Origin: Devosia sp. RR2S18 | GTDB lineage: Bacteria > Pseudomonadota > Alphaproteobacteria > Rhizobiales > Devosiaceae | DNA length: 64,000 nucleotides | Direction of reading: 5' to 3' | Assembly (NCBI RefSeq): GCF_030177755.1 | Contig: NZ_CP126539.1 | Span: forward strand, 2,566,001 to 2,630,000 | Program-made: the position numbers and the translations under genes | The notes under the pieces: model-generated | Databases searched by the model: none | What the model was told of the DNA's origin: nothing | The model's input: only the letters and a program-made list of their open reading frames with translations | Part shown: piece by piece, positions 53,390 through 62,900 of the stretch | How positions within the stretch are numbered: the first letter of the stretch is position 1 | Layout of the letters: the number at the start of each line of letters is the position of its first letter

Positions 53390-55021
53390 CGAAAACAGTC
53401 CCCCTTTGACCGGCATGGTAAGCTGAGGGCAGGTTAAGAAAGGCTTAAACGCTGACCCCCAGCCATGCCGATGCCGCTCACATCCGGAGTCCGAAGAGCC
53501 GTTTTCTTCCGCCTCGCTCCATAGCACGCGGTTCAGCCAGAAGATGCGCCCGGTCCAGCATGTTCACCGCAGTCAGGTGAGCACGCGTGCGAAATTGTTA
53601 ACCTCGGTCGGTGGAGAAAACGGCCGCTGCCCGGCATTGGCCGTTGCGGCGCTGCGCAGGATCAGTCCCCCGCACCTCTACAGCGCCCTCGACCACACCG
53701 CAGTCATTGTCGACTACGCAATCGTCGGTTGGGACTTGTCTTCTTCGCTGCTTTCATCCGCCAGCGGTTCCGACATCGGGTTTGTGACACCAGTCTCGGT
53801 CCGGTATCCGCTTTCATTGATCAGACAACCTTCCATAACCGGATCATCAACGAGGGCCATCCTGAGCAAGGGAAACGCTGGAACCGCCGACGGAGAAGGC
53901 GTCCGTGAGTTAAAGAACAGACAATTTCATCGTATAGTCTCCACTTCGTATGATATGAGAGGAGGCGTGATGAAGGTTATACCGGGCGACTCGATACACA
54001 ACTTGCTTTGGCGCAGCGCAGACTTCCAGAGAACCGTGCCGGAATGGCAGTGACGAGGCTCTCTGGAGTGAGTACTACCAAGATGACCTTTGTAGTCTGT
54101 AAGAGACTGCAGAGGGTGTTTTAGCCCTCAGAGAGATCTCTTGTGCGAAGGCTGCGCAGAGCCGCGAATGTTTGAGCAGCGTTGAACTGATGTTCTCGCC
54201 TGCTCTCTCGGCTTGGCGCTGAGAGCAATCGGGCGTACCCGCATTGCCGCTGCACATCACCACCGGCACCTATTCTGCTTGTTGTTTCGAGGACCTGCGA
54301 GCTGCACGCCTTCAGGGCGCTGCTGTTAAGCCTACCCGAAAAGGTAATCGGCTCCGACCGGGTCGATGAGGCAGCAAACGCCGCAACCGAGCTGCCTCCG
54401 CGCTATCCACTGCATCCCGGGGCCAGCGCCGGCATTGCTGACGATTGCGGCCGACATTTCTGCCCATCGACGCTCGCAAGGCAAACCTGCGATCACCGTG
54501 CATTCTGACTTTGCGACTTCCCTTCGCTCCAAAAAGAAAGGCCCCGGCGGGTAACCGGGGCGAAGTGGCCTTTGGAGGTCACAGGTGCAAACCTGTAGGC
54601 GTTCAACAGATCGTGCCCGGCTTCGTTCCCTTGGAGCCGATCACGTTTTTAAAGGCGAGCGTTCCCTTTGACTGCGGGCTTCCCGCTCGGCGTGAAGCAC
54701 CTGTTGGCAAATGCACCCGCACAGCGTGTCTTTCCATCAACACCCATGCGGCGTCAGGAGGAGATGGCTTGGTCAGCATCTTGGCTTTCGGGCACACCCC
54801 GCCAGCCAGTTCGCGGAGTTGTCCCCGCTGACATCGGAGCACCCGCGCCTGTGGCCGCAGGTCTAGCCCCCCGCCGCCCACATCCCGGCCGGTGGCTCTC
54901 CCCCGGATACTGAAGTTCGCCTGGCGTCCGGCCCCGTGATCGCGGATCACAAAGAGAAGCTGCAAGTGCATGGATAGAGATCCACACACCATGGGTAAAC
55001 TGGAGCACCTTTCCGGGTCAA
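53390..55021. other. Long gene-poor region
   Basis: 1.6 kb without a gene I can support. The longest plus-strand frame (53544-54053, 169 codons) has no family resemblance, unusual composition and no ribosome site. A bidirectional terminator-like hairpin lies at 54537-54573. The minus-strand frames from 54992 to 54603 look like scrambled pieces of a small secreted protein but cannot be reconstructed. Confidence 0.5.
54537..54573. terminator. Terminator-like nested hairpin
   Basis: Outer stem AAAGGCC / GGCCTTT with an inner CCCCGG / CCGGGG hairpin; A-rich before and CTTTGG after. No gene end can be assigned to it with confidence. Confidence 0.55.
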
Positions 55022-56032
55022 TCAGTTCCCCTTGCCCTTGCCGTTGCCACCGCTCTTGCCGTCATCACCGCCATTGCCGCTCCCGCCATCGCGGTCGCCA
55101 GACTGGCCAGGAGCATTGCCGGTGTTTCCGGGAGAGCTTCCGCCGTGACCGGGGGCGTTGCCGCTATTGCCCGGAGAACCTCCGCCATGGCCGGGGGCGT
55201 TGCCGCTATTGCCCGGAGAACCTCCGCCGTGGCCAGGGGGGTCGCCGCTGTTGCCAGGGGGGTCGCCGCTGTTGCCAGGAGAACCTCCGCCGTGGCCGGG
55301 GGCGCTATCGCTATTGCCCGGAGAACTTCCACCGTGACCAGGGGCGTTGCCGCTATTTCCCGGAGAACCACCATCATGATCGCCGGATGCGTTGACGTAA
55401 GAGAACCCCGCTGCGACATGCCCCGGGGCACTGCCGCCGACCCGGGTCGGCGGCAGTGCCACCTCGGGGTTCGGGGGCCGAGGCGTGCCAGGCGAGACGG
55501 GCACAATATCGGCGCTGGTGATGGGCTGTTCACTGGAGGAAACCTCCTCACCGGCGCCCAGACTGATGGTGCTCTCGTGGCGCTCGTCATTCACCTCGAC
55601 ATTGCCGCGCGTGACCGCCACCCTGGACTGCACCTCATTGGACTGCACCACGAAGGCGGTACCCTTGACCACGGCAGCTAGAAACGGGGTCTGCACCGCG
55701 AAATGCTGTACGTTCCGGGCCTCGGCATCCACCCCGACTGTACCGGCATGATTGTAGACCGTCGTAAAGCCGCCTACATCGGCGATCTGAGCCGTGGTGT
55801 CGGGTCCCAGTTCCACCGTCTCGAGGTTGCGCACGAAGGTAGCTCGGCCGTTGGGCGCGCTTTTGATCACCCGGTCGTCCGAAACCACACTGCCCCGAAC
55901 CAGCTGCTCCCATTGTCCATAGGTCAGCACGAATACGCCGCCGCGCAGCCGAGTTACGATCCAGTCATCGGCGAGCGCCGGGCTTGTGGTCAGCGCCAGG
56001 ATGGCCAAGGCCGTCAGTATCCTGCCTTGCAT
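55022..56032 (-). CDS. FecR-domain secreted protein with Gly-rich repeat tail
   Basis: 336 residues, ATG 56032. Signal peptide MQGRILTALAILALTTSPAL (cleaved near ALADD). A FecR domain spans ~45-165: VVSDDRVIKSAPNGRATFV, TTVYNHAGTVGVDAEARNVQ, FAVQTPFLAAVVKGTAFVV. The C-terminal ~125 residues are low-complexity repeats of the type APGHGGGSPGNSGN (14 residues, 42 bp; 55130-55385). No TM or TonB partner, so it is not a classical FecR anti-sigma protein. Such FecR-domain secreted proteins are usual near surface structures. It lies next to the curli genes. Confidence 0.82.
   Translation of the reverse strand: MQGRILTALAILALTTSPALADDWIVTRLRGGVFVLTYGQWEQLVRGSVVSDDRVIKSAPNGRATFVRNLETVELGPDTTAQIADVGGFTTVYNHAGTVGVDAEARNVQHFAVQTPFLAAVVKGTAFVVQSNEVQSRVAVTRGNVEVNDERHESTISLGAGEEVSSSEQPITSADIVPVSPGTPRPPNPEVALPPTRVGGSAPGHVAAGFSYVNASGDHDGGSPGNSGNAPGHGGSSPGNSDSAPGHGGGSPGNSGDPPGNSGDPPGHGGGSPGNSGNAPGHGGGSPGNSGNAPGHGGSSPGNTGNAPGQSGDRDGGSGNGGDDGKSGGNGKGKGN
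55130..55385. repeat. Coding tandem repeat in the FecR-domain gene
   Basis: Imperfect 42-bp units (e.g. CCCGGAGAACCTCCGCC followed by GTGGCC/ATGGCC and GGGGGCGTTGCCGCTATTG), with a 21-bp half-unit (GGGTCGCCGCTGTTGCCAGG) duplicated near 55240-55280. They encode GHGGGSPGNSGN-like repeats; slippage could change tail length. Confidence 0.8.
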
Positions 56033-57187
56033 CGCGCAATGTCCTCCAGATCGGCTTCCCGATTTTGAAAAGGACTATGGCGCCGCCAAGATTACCATGA
56101 CCCTAAACCGCGGCGTTGCCTTTGAGCCATCGTTGCGTGGCCGGCACGGAAGTAAGAGCCTGGCCCCCAGCGATGCTGCCGCCGATGTCGAGCGTACCAC
56201 ACGCCCCATGCAGCGTGGGCTTGGCCGGAGAGCTCTGCCGTACCGGGGCCATCCAATGCACTCCAGCCCCTGCCCCGCGACACGCCCTTGTGGTGAGAGA
56301 GGATTGGGTCGCCGGTTCGCCGCGGTGTCCGGCAAGGGGCGTTATCGAACATTCCCCGGCTAACCGGCCGTTGTTCGAGGGGCGGTATCGCTCATTTGCC
56401 CGCTACGCGGCCGTTGTCCGCGGCTGGACGTCATCGCAGTTTTTGCCACTGGCACCTGACCGGCACGCCTCGCCCAAGCCTCTCAAAAACACAGCAAACC
56501 TGCCCCCTCGCGCCGGAGGCAAGCGCCCGGCGCGAGACAGCATCCAGGGCCGAACCCGCTTTTCGAGGCGCCGCGACGCCTGCTTTGGACGTGGTGACGG
56601 GAATGGCGCCATGACAAGCGGGCGGAACCATGCAGCGGCATTGGACCCTTGGCAACCCACAAGGCGGCGGTTGCGCATCTCTCGAAGCGCTCGCCAGCAA
56701 TCTCGAGCTGGACAAAAAGCCAGTGCACGCGATCTGCGCCCATGCCACCCACCAGGCCGCAACCAGGGGCCTGCGGAGACGGCAAGCCGGATTGGCCCGC
56801 ATGTTTGCGCGCCCTTCGATGTAAGATCATTGTGAAGCGCACCAGGGGCGAGCCCCCCGCCACCGCCGGAAGAACCTGCAGTTCGCGACCAAGCGAGAGT
56901 GCGTGAGCCCACTGCCCCGCTCGGAAAAACGTTGCCGCCGAGTGCCAGAATTTCCGGCAGGTTCGACCAACCAGAACGGCTGCAATGGCTTGGCGGTGCG
57001 ATCGCGCCGGCCTGAAGTCGTCATCGAACTTGACGCCTATTTCACACCGCGCGCTTCTAATCGCCCAGGACCCCGGCCTCGCCGTGAAGCAGCTCTTAGG
57101 GAAGTGCAGATAACCCCGGAGCTGCTCGCACCGAGGTTGTGCGCTGATCGGGCAGATGGACGAGCGGCTATTGGATTGCCTATTGGC
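56033..57187. other. Gene-poor region with tandem hairpin elements
   Basis: Very GC-rich, with many open frames on both strands but none with a recognised domain or ribosome site. It holds hairpin element copy 3 and a degenerate fourth unit (56343-56420). Confidence 0.5.
56343..56420. repeat. Dispersed hairpin element, tandem pair
   Basis: Copy 3: TATCGAACA (56343-56351) and TGTTCGA (56372-56378) around TTCCCCGGCTAACCGGCCGT. Directly after it a degenerate unit TATCGCTCA ... GCGGCCGTTGTCCGCG (about 56386-56420) has the same layout. Confidence 0.7.
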
Positions 57188-57760
57188 TCACTTCTTCCGA
57201 CCGTCAATGCCCTCATCCCATTCCGGCCAGGACGGCATGTCTGGCCATTCAGGGCTGGCAGGACGAGTGGGTCCGCCGAGACCGGGGTGATGGGGGCTGC
57301 CCGGATGGTTGGGACCACCTGGCTTGCCTGGTCCTTGGGGGTAATGCGGTCCTTCCGGGGCTGGATCGATGGGTCCGTTCCCGCCATCATCTTCGCCATC
57401 ATTGTCCCCGAAGCTGGAGGTTCGGACCGTGCCAGCGCCGCAGCCATCCTCGATCCACCTTGCCATGCGCTGCTGCATGCCGCGACTGGCGCTCTCCTGC
57501 AAGGCCTGCAGCGCCTCCATGATGTGCTCGCAACGCGTCCTGTCGAGGCTCCGCGACATATCGTAAAGACGGCGCGAGAGCCTATCGGCGTCCGCCCGCC
57601 CCCGATCGGCGTAGTCCATGGCAGACGAGCTGCAATTGGCGGCACCGTAGGACAGGCATCGTGCGACCACGCCATCCATTGCCGGCCGGAACATCTGTCC
57701 TTGCACCGGTGCGACGATGATCGCCATCGCCACTCCTGCTCCTATTACGATCTTTCTCAT
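57188..57760 (-). CDS. Secreted protein next to curlin genes, unknown family
   Basis: 190 residues, ATG 57760 with AAGGAGGATCGAG upstream. Signal peptide MRKIVIGAGVAMAIIVAPVQ (cleavage near GQM). The mature part has Cys in ARCLSYGAANCSSS, RTRCEHIMEALQAL and EDGCGAG, a helical core, and a Pro/Gly/His-rich tail (PHYPQGPGKPGGPNHPG and similar). Divergent from the curlin operon, so may share its regulatory region. Confidence 0.72.
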   Translation of the reverse strand: MRKIVIGAGVAMAIIVAPVQGQMFRPAMDGVVARCLSYGAANCSSSAMDYADRGRADADRLSRRLYDMSRSLDRTRCEHIMEALQALQESASRGMQQRMARWIEDGCGAGTVRTSSFGDNDGEDDGGNGPIDPAPEGPHYPQGPGKPGGPNHPGSPHHPGLGGPTRPASPEWPDMPSWPEWDEGIDGRKK

Positions 57761-58092
57761 CTCGATCCTCCTTGCTGACGGATGAGGCGCGATACTCCGC
57801 GCCACGCACCGGCGATCGCAATGTGCCAAACGTCATGTGCAGCAATGCGTCCTGCATTTGGCAAGGACATCGATGGGACTTGCTCAATTTCCAACCTGGT
57901 CCATAGCTTGCCGTGGTGGTCCAGCGAACGACCGGCATCGCCCCAGCCCATCCATCACCTGCCGCCATGATGCCATACAGCGGGACGGGTCCGCGGCCGC
58001 CGCTCTAGGAATGGGGTGTCTCGAGGGAGAAACGAGCTCCACGACACGAACCGCCCCGGAATGGTCCGAGGGATATCAACAGGAGAAGCATC
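57761..58092. promoter_or_regulatory. Divergent promoter region of the curli locus
   Basis: 332 bases between the secreted orphan and the curlin gene. A ribosome site (AACAGGAGAAGC) precedes the curlin start. No promoter boxes assigned; the LuxR-type regulator encoded downstream could act here. Confidence 0.5.
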
Positions 58093-58440
58093 ATGAACAA
58101 GATCATCGCCACCGCCGTCGCCGCCGTCCTGCTCGCCACCGGTGCAGCACAGGCTCAGAACGTGTCCATCGTCGAGCAGTACGGCTACAAGAACGGTCAG
58201 CTGACCGTTCAGACCGGCGAGAACTTCAGCTACACCGGCCAGGACGGTCGCTGGAACGAGTCGCGCACCGGGCAGAAGGGCGAGAACGAGGCCGCCACGA
58301 TTCAGGACGGCGACGGCAATTTCTCGTTGACTGACCAGTACGGCCGCAACTCGGCCCAGACAAAGCAGTTCGGCGACGACCACTGGTCCGAGACCTACCA
58401 GCACGGTGCCGGCAACACCTCCCTCACCATCCAGAAGTAG
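58093..58440 (+). CDS. csgA: Curlin (CsgA/CsgB-like) amyloid subunit
   Basis: 115 residues, ATG 58093 with AGGAG upstream. Signal peptide MNKIIATAVAAVLLATGAAQ, then curlin-type repeats of ~18-22 residues with Q/N and G spacing: VSIVEQYGYKNGQLTVQTGE, RWNESRTGQKGENEAATIQD, GDGNFSLTDQYGRNSAQTKQ, HWSETYQHGAGNTSLTIQK. These form the beta-helix of extracellular amyloid fibres. Whether it is the major (CsgA) or nucleator (CsgB) subunit is unclear; the symbol is by analogy. Confidence 0.82.
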   Translation: MNKIIATAVAAVLLATGAAQAQNVSIVEQYGYKNGQLTVQTGENFSYTGQDGRWNESRTGQKGENEAATIQDGDGNFSLTDQYGRNSAQTKQFGDDHWSETYQHGAGNTSLTIQK

Positions 58441-58460
58441 TTCTGGAAAATAGGTGGGAG

Positions 58461-58497
58461 GGCCGGCGAGGGAGGGCATCCCTTCGCCGGCCTTCTT
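58461..58497 (+). terminator. Terminator/attenuator after the curlin gene
   Basis: Long stem GGCCGGCGA / TCGCCGGCC extended inward by GGA/TCC, followed by TTCTTC. It may set the subunit ratio by partially stopping transcription before the second curlin gene (inference). Confidence 0.75.
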
Positions 58498-58550
58498 CAT
58501 GTCAATAGACCTTCCCCCAGGGGGATGTGTCTCCTCCAAGGGAGATCGGA

Positions 58551-58915
58551 ATGAAACTCAACTCCAAACTCGCCATCGCAGCCGCCATGCTAATCAGCAC
58601 GCCGGTCATGGCGCAGAACGTCTCGGTCACCAGCCAGAAGGGCACGCACAACTCTGCCGTTACGGTGCAGCTTGAAAGCGGCTGGTCGTCGACCTTCCAG
58701 CGCGGAATGAGAACTCCGCCAGCACCGTGCAGACGGGCAAACAGGTCACCTCATCGATCGTGCAGATCGGCGACGGCCACGAGCGGGTCCACGTACAGAT
58801 GCAGGACTACTCCGCCATGGGCAGCGTGCAGGTAGACGCCTTGCACTCAGGCATGACCAGGGACGGCTCCAGTGGCGGCACCGGCGGGGTGCATCTGCAC
58901 TTCGGGCTCAAGTAG
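58551..58915 (+). pseudogene. Second curlin (CsgB-like), frameshifted
   Basis: ATG 58551 with AAGGGAGAT upstream. Signal peptide MKLNSKLAIAAAMLISTPVM, AQNVSVTSQKGTHNSAVTVQ, LESGWSSTFQRG, then a one-base loss near 58705 (CGCGGAATGAGAAC where CGCGGCAATGAGAAC is expected). The other frame continues NENSASTVQTGKQVTSSIVQ, IGDGHERVHVQMQD to VHLHFGLK, stop at 58915. Restoring one base yields a ~120-residue curlin. Pseudogene or sequence error. Confidence 0.8.
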
Positions 58916-58917
58916 TC

Positions 58918-59313
58918 ATGGCCAGGACCGTCACGAACGTCCGCGAGGCCGGGCTGCTCCTGGCGGTCCTCGGCGCCGCGGCGTTCGCTCAGGCGAGCAG
59001 CGGAGTGCCATTCATGCTCAAGACCTCGAACGAGAGCGGTGTCCGGTGCGGGGTGCAGGAACGCCTCGGCAATGGCATGGTGGAGATTCGCGGCATCGCG
59101 GTCTCCGATAGCATGGTGTCAGGCGACTACAGCTTCGAGGTCGTGCAGGAAGGAAGAGGTGGCCGCTCCGTCAACCGTCAGGCCGGCTCCTTTTCGCTGC
59201 AGCCGGGAGTTGAGACCATCCTCGGCACCGCCATCATCGGCGCCAACAGCTATCACGCCAGTCTCGTCATCGTGGTGGACGGCGTCACGATCGACTGCTC
59301 GCGGCAGGCCTGA
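58918..59313 (+). CDS. csgH: CsgH-like curli assembly protein
   Basis: 131 residues, ATG 58918 two bases after the curlin stop. Signal peptide (GLLLAVLGAAAFAQA). The mature part matches the alphaproteobacterial CsgH beta-sandwich: CGVQERLGNGMVEIRGIAVS, SGDYSFEVVQEGRGGRSVNR, QAGSFSLQPGVETILGTAII, with a conserved pair of Cys (VRCGVQE and IDCSRQA). CsgH keeps curlin from aggregating in the periplasm. No CsgG, CsgE or CsgF gene lies in this window. Confidence 0.82.
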   Translation: MARTVTNVREAGLLLAVLGAAAFAQASSGVPFMLKTSNESGVRCGVQERLGNGMVEIRGIAVSDSMVSGDYSFEVVQEGRGGRSVNRQAGSFSLQPGVETILGTAIIGANSYHASLVIVVDGVTIDCSRQA

Positions 59314-59405
59314 GCGACGCCGCAGGTCTTGGAAATATGCGGGCCGCTCCACGGTTGGAGACGAGCGGGCAGCATGTGCAGGTGGCGGAACGCCATATCC
59401 TCAAA

Positions 59406-60680
59406 TCAGAACCTGCGACTCAGCGACACGGACACAGCATAGCCAAATGTAGGCGTGCTTGTCAGGGTGGTTATCCCGGGCGAACGCGCAGGCAGATCAA
59501 GGTTGAGAGGACCGCTGCCCGAAGCGGCGGTGTCCCCACTCGTTGAAGTGGTGGGAACCGCGGTGAGATGCTCCACCTGTCCATTGAGCGAGAACACCGT
59601 TCCATTATCCGCCACGAACGACACCCCGCCCTTGAGGCGGAACAAGCCAGTGCCGCCCCAGCTGGTCCCCTCCTGCCCCGGCAGACCGATATCGGCCATC
59701 CCCTCCATAATGCCGGTGGCATCCATACGCCACTGCGTCGAGGTCAGCAGCCACCCCGCGTCCACCCCTACGGTGGCGCTCCAGCGCGTATCCAGGACCT
59801 TGGTGGTCGAGAGAGAGGCGAGTGGCCCCACCATGTGCGTGTCCATCCGTTCCTGCGTCCGCAGTCCCACTGTAGGGAAGCGATCGGGAATTCCGGGACC
59901 CTCTGCAGGGTCGATCAAGACCTCGTGCCGAACATCCTCTCCGGCGAAGCGGTAAGCGGCGCCGAGCCGAGGGACGACGCTCCACCCCTCTGCGGCCGGT
60001 ATAGAGGTGGCGAACATGGCCTCCAGCCCGCCGCGGAAAGTGTGGCGGGATACGCTCGACTGTAGCATCGTGCCGCTTATGTCCCCCACCCCGGCGAAGG
60101 CGAAACCCTCAGGAGCGAGCACGCCCCCGTAGGCGGCCGAGGTCTCGGGCGAACCGCTCGTGGCCACCGCGGCGTAGGCGCCGCTTGAACCGTTGCGGTT
60201 GAGGGCGAACACGGCCTGGGTCCCGCCGCTGGGTGTGCTGCTCGCGATCACGGTGGCCGTGCCGGTGGCGGGCGCGATGACGCTCGATGAGGCCACTGAG
60301 CCCGAGGCGTCGAGCTCGATGACCCCCTGCGGCCTGCCGGCCACCAGCAGCACCCTATTGCCCGCGGATAGATCGTGAAGAGCAGTTGAGGATGATGAGG
60401 CAGCCAGGAACGAAGCCGACATTTCGACGAAAACGGGGATCTCGCCGAGACGCCCGAGCTCCAGGGCGCCGGCCAGGGATGCGGCGGGGCCGAACGCCAT
60501 AGCGTCCTTCTCTGCCTGGAGCAGGGGAATACCCGCTGATGTCCATGGCATGCCACGCGCGTGTTGGGTCGCAAAGCCGATGCCCAGACTGCCGCCGGCG
60601 CCGCGGAACGGCGCCTCCTGCGCCTGGGACATGATGACACTGGAGACGGCGAGAAGAACAGACAGTTCAAGCACGCGCAT
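59406..60680 (-). CDS. Putative outer-membrane barrel protein of the curli locus
   Basis: 424 residues, ATG 60680 located inside the end of the LuxR-type gene (14-base overlap). Signal peptide MRVLELSVLLAVSSVIMSQA, cleaved near QAQEA. The protein is rich in Gly/Ser/Thr with alternating hydrophobic residues (VVPRLGAAYRFAGEDV, WSATVGVDAGWLLTSTQWRM, GTGLFRLKGGVSFVADNG) and ends YAVSVSLSRRF. A terminal Phe after a beta strand is the hallmark of outer-membrane barrels. No family name; context suggests a surface or curli-related role. Confidence 0.68.
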   Translation of the reverse strand: MRVLELSVLLAVSSVIMSQAQEAPFRGAGGSLGIGFATQHARGMPWTSAGIPLLQAEKDAMAFGPAASLAGALELGRLGEIPVFVEMSASFLAASSSSTALHDLSAGNRVLLVAGRPQGVIELDASGSVASSSVIAPATGTATVIASSTPSGGTQAVFALNRNGSSGAYAAVATSGSPETSAAYGGVLAPEGFAFAGVGDISGTMLQSSVSRHTFRGGLEAMFATSIPAAEGWSVVPRLGAAYRFAGEDVRHEVLIDPAEGPGIPDRFPTVGLRTQERMDTHMVGPLASLSTTKVLDTRWSATVGVDAGWLLTSTQWRMDATGIMEGMADIGLPGQEGTSWGGTGLFRLKGGVSFVADNGTVFSLNGQVEHLTAVPTTSTSGDTAASGSGPLNLDLPARSPGITTLTSTPTFGYAVSVSLSRRF

Positions 60681-61845
60681 GGAGGGCCAGCCTGGTGAGA
60701 AGGGAGACGAGCTGCGTCTGCCGGTGCGTCCCGGTCTTGCGCATCACCGAGAGCAGCAGATTGCGCATGCTCTGCTTGGAGGCGCGACGTGCAGCCGCGC
60801 AATCCCCGATGGTGTTGCCGCCGATCAACCCCTGGACCAGGTCAGTCTCGCCGGCGGTGAAGCCCAAAGCCTTCCAGAGCACGTCGGCATTCATGCGGAT
60901 CGGCTTGGAGGCGTCGTCGAGCACGAGCAGGCATCGCCAGCCCTCCTCCTGAGACATGCCGTGGATCAAGCCGGGGCGCGTTCCCGATGGTGGCACGGTA
61001 TGCATAGACGCAAAGATCCGCCCACCGTCCGAGGATAAGGTGGTGAGAACGCACCGGGCCGGCCGCCGGAACTCCCCGCCCCCAGTAGAAACGAAGGACT
61101 TTATCTGCAGATCGAGATTGGCGTCCCGGGCGTGCAAGACGCCGTCAGCTCCCAGGATAAGGCAGTCCATGTGCCGGATCATGCTCTCAGCATGATCGTT
61201 GCGTGCGCGGACTACACAACACGCGTCAAGCGCGAAGGCCGGTACGGGTATGAACTCGAGCAATGCATCGCCGCTCTGGCCTTCCAGCGCCGTAGCCTGC
61301 CGCTCCCGAACCAATTCGACCACCCGCACAATGTGCGGAGTCAGCACCTCCAAGGTTCGCCGAACGACGCGACGCGCATCGGGATCGTTCTTCTCGTACC
61401 GGATCTCCAGCACGAGCTGACGTGGACCGCTCCTGTGCACGACCGCGCCGACGACGTTCTCCGATGCGGTGCGGATAGCCAGGAATTCCTTGTGCAACGC
61501 CGAGCGCTCGGGAAGTTCGCTCTGCGCCAGGTCTGCTTCATCGTATAAATGGCCGAGAGGCTCGGACCATTATTGATGCGATATGTAGGGATCGTCCAGC
61601 CGAAGCCCTGTCATATAAGCTCGCTCTGCATCCTTCTCGAGCCCACGGTGGATCAGGAAGTTCCCTTGCAGACCAGTTCTGTCCTCGCCGAACAGAAGAA
61701 CATTGATCCCGGGGCGGATGCGGTGCAGCGCATCCACCATTGCTTGAAGTGATCCCTCGTCTACTATCTTTTGGTAGACCGCACCGATCATCGACTCGGG
61801 CACTGCCCCGGCCCGCATGCCCCCATGCTCAAATGCTCGCAACAT
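60667..61845 (-). pseudogene. LuxR-type regulator split by an in-frame TAA
   Basis: One continuous frame of ~390 codons (start ATG 61845 or an upstream start to 61962) with a single TAA at 61570-61572: ...LRLDDPYISHQ-stop-WSEPLGHLYDEADLAQSE... The N-terminal part is the ligand-free sensor region typical of this family (MIGAVYQKIVDEGSLQAMVD). The C-terminus is a LuxR HTH: LGFTAGETDLVQGLIGGNTI, RRASKQSMRNLLLSVMRKTG, THRQTQLVSLL. It could still yield a C-terminal protein from internal starts (TTG 61497). It is upstream of, and overlaps, the barrel gene. Confidence 0.82.
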
Positions 61846-62900
61846 TTCGACCTTCAATGGCTTCTTCCGGCGGCAGGCAACTTTCGCCCCGCCTCGGGAG
61901 CAGGATGCTCCCGACTCCTCGCTCACTAAGATTCTAAACCGCAACAGTACTTTGGCTCGCAAAATGGAACCAGGTCAGTCTCGTTCCGGCCATTGGGGCA
62001 TCGCCGGCTTGTGCAAGTCTTCTTCTGTGCGGTAGCATCTTCCACCAACCGCATGCGAAGAGTCAACTGATTACGATCACCTTTGTACTTGTCGATCGAC
62101 TTACTGCAAGGAAAGCACTACAGCGCCTTCTCGTCCTTCTTCCACGCCGCGCCACGATTTTGCTATTTGCAGACCTCGCTCCGTTCTCCCATGGCTTGCG
62201 GAGCCTAACTCCAGTTCCGCGACGAAGTGCTCAGTGGCGAACCTACGAGGTCCCCCTGTTTGTTTTTCGGATAGCCTTAACGTCGTGGTCCCCCGGATAT
62301 CCAGTGAGCTGGCAGAACCCGACGCGGGCCCTCACCGAGCTGGTGAGCCACCACCGATACCGGTCGTTTGGACCGGCCACGCCATGCACAGGATCAAGTG
62401 CACTTCAAGTTGCCTGCTCCAGTCCATGACGCCGGTGCCAACAACGGCGCGCTTCGATGCTAGAAGATCCTGTTGGCAGATCGCTGCTCGACCTGTCACG
62501 CAGGTCTGCCCCTATACGCTTCGCCACCGAAGGTCTGATTTCAACAATGGAGCCGGCCGGCAACGTGGCCGCTCAGCACTGCGGGAATGGTTATCGGCGA
62601 AGGCAGAACATGCGTTCAACCAAGAACGGCTCTGAACCGGCGATCAGGCAAATCAATGCTATACAACCCGTTCTTCCCGGCTGCTGATTGTGGCCGCAGC
62701 CGACCAGTTCAACACAGAGTCATTTCTTTTCTTCAGCCGGGGGGCAGTCAGAACTCGACGAGGCGCGGCAGTGGCGGCGGACAGACCGCCTTGTGGCCGG
62801 GCAAGCTGGCGACCTCCCGCTGAGCCAGCCTGGTGACCCATGCTAAAGCTTGCCCGGCAGCAACGAGGGCGCAGGCGCGCTCAGCCCTCCCACGCCGCTC
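61846..62900. other. Gene-free region
   Basis: About 1 kb with only short, incoherent frames; no gene or IS relic recognised. Confidence 0.5.

Noticed and set aside
53544..54053. 169-codon plus-strand frame in the gene-poor region
   Set aside because: No ribosome site, no domain and composition unlike neighbouring genes.
54540..54640. GC-rich stem-loop stretch with a tRNA-like look
   Set aside because: No acceptor stem, anticodon arm or T-loop consensus can be folded; it is better explained as a terminator.
54603..54992. Minus-strand frame of 129 codons ending near a terminator-like hairpin
   Set aside because: Looks like fragments of a secreted protein in mixed frames; not reconstructable with confidence.
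55022..55385. Regular repeats that might be taken for a CRISPR array
   Set aside because: The units are adjacent, imperfect and in frame within a secreted protein; there are no unique spacers and no cas genes.
56116..56912. Overlapping open frames on both strands (up to 239 codons)
   Set aside because: High GC gives long random frames; none has a domain, signal peptide or ribosome site.
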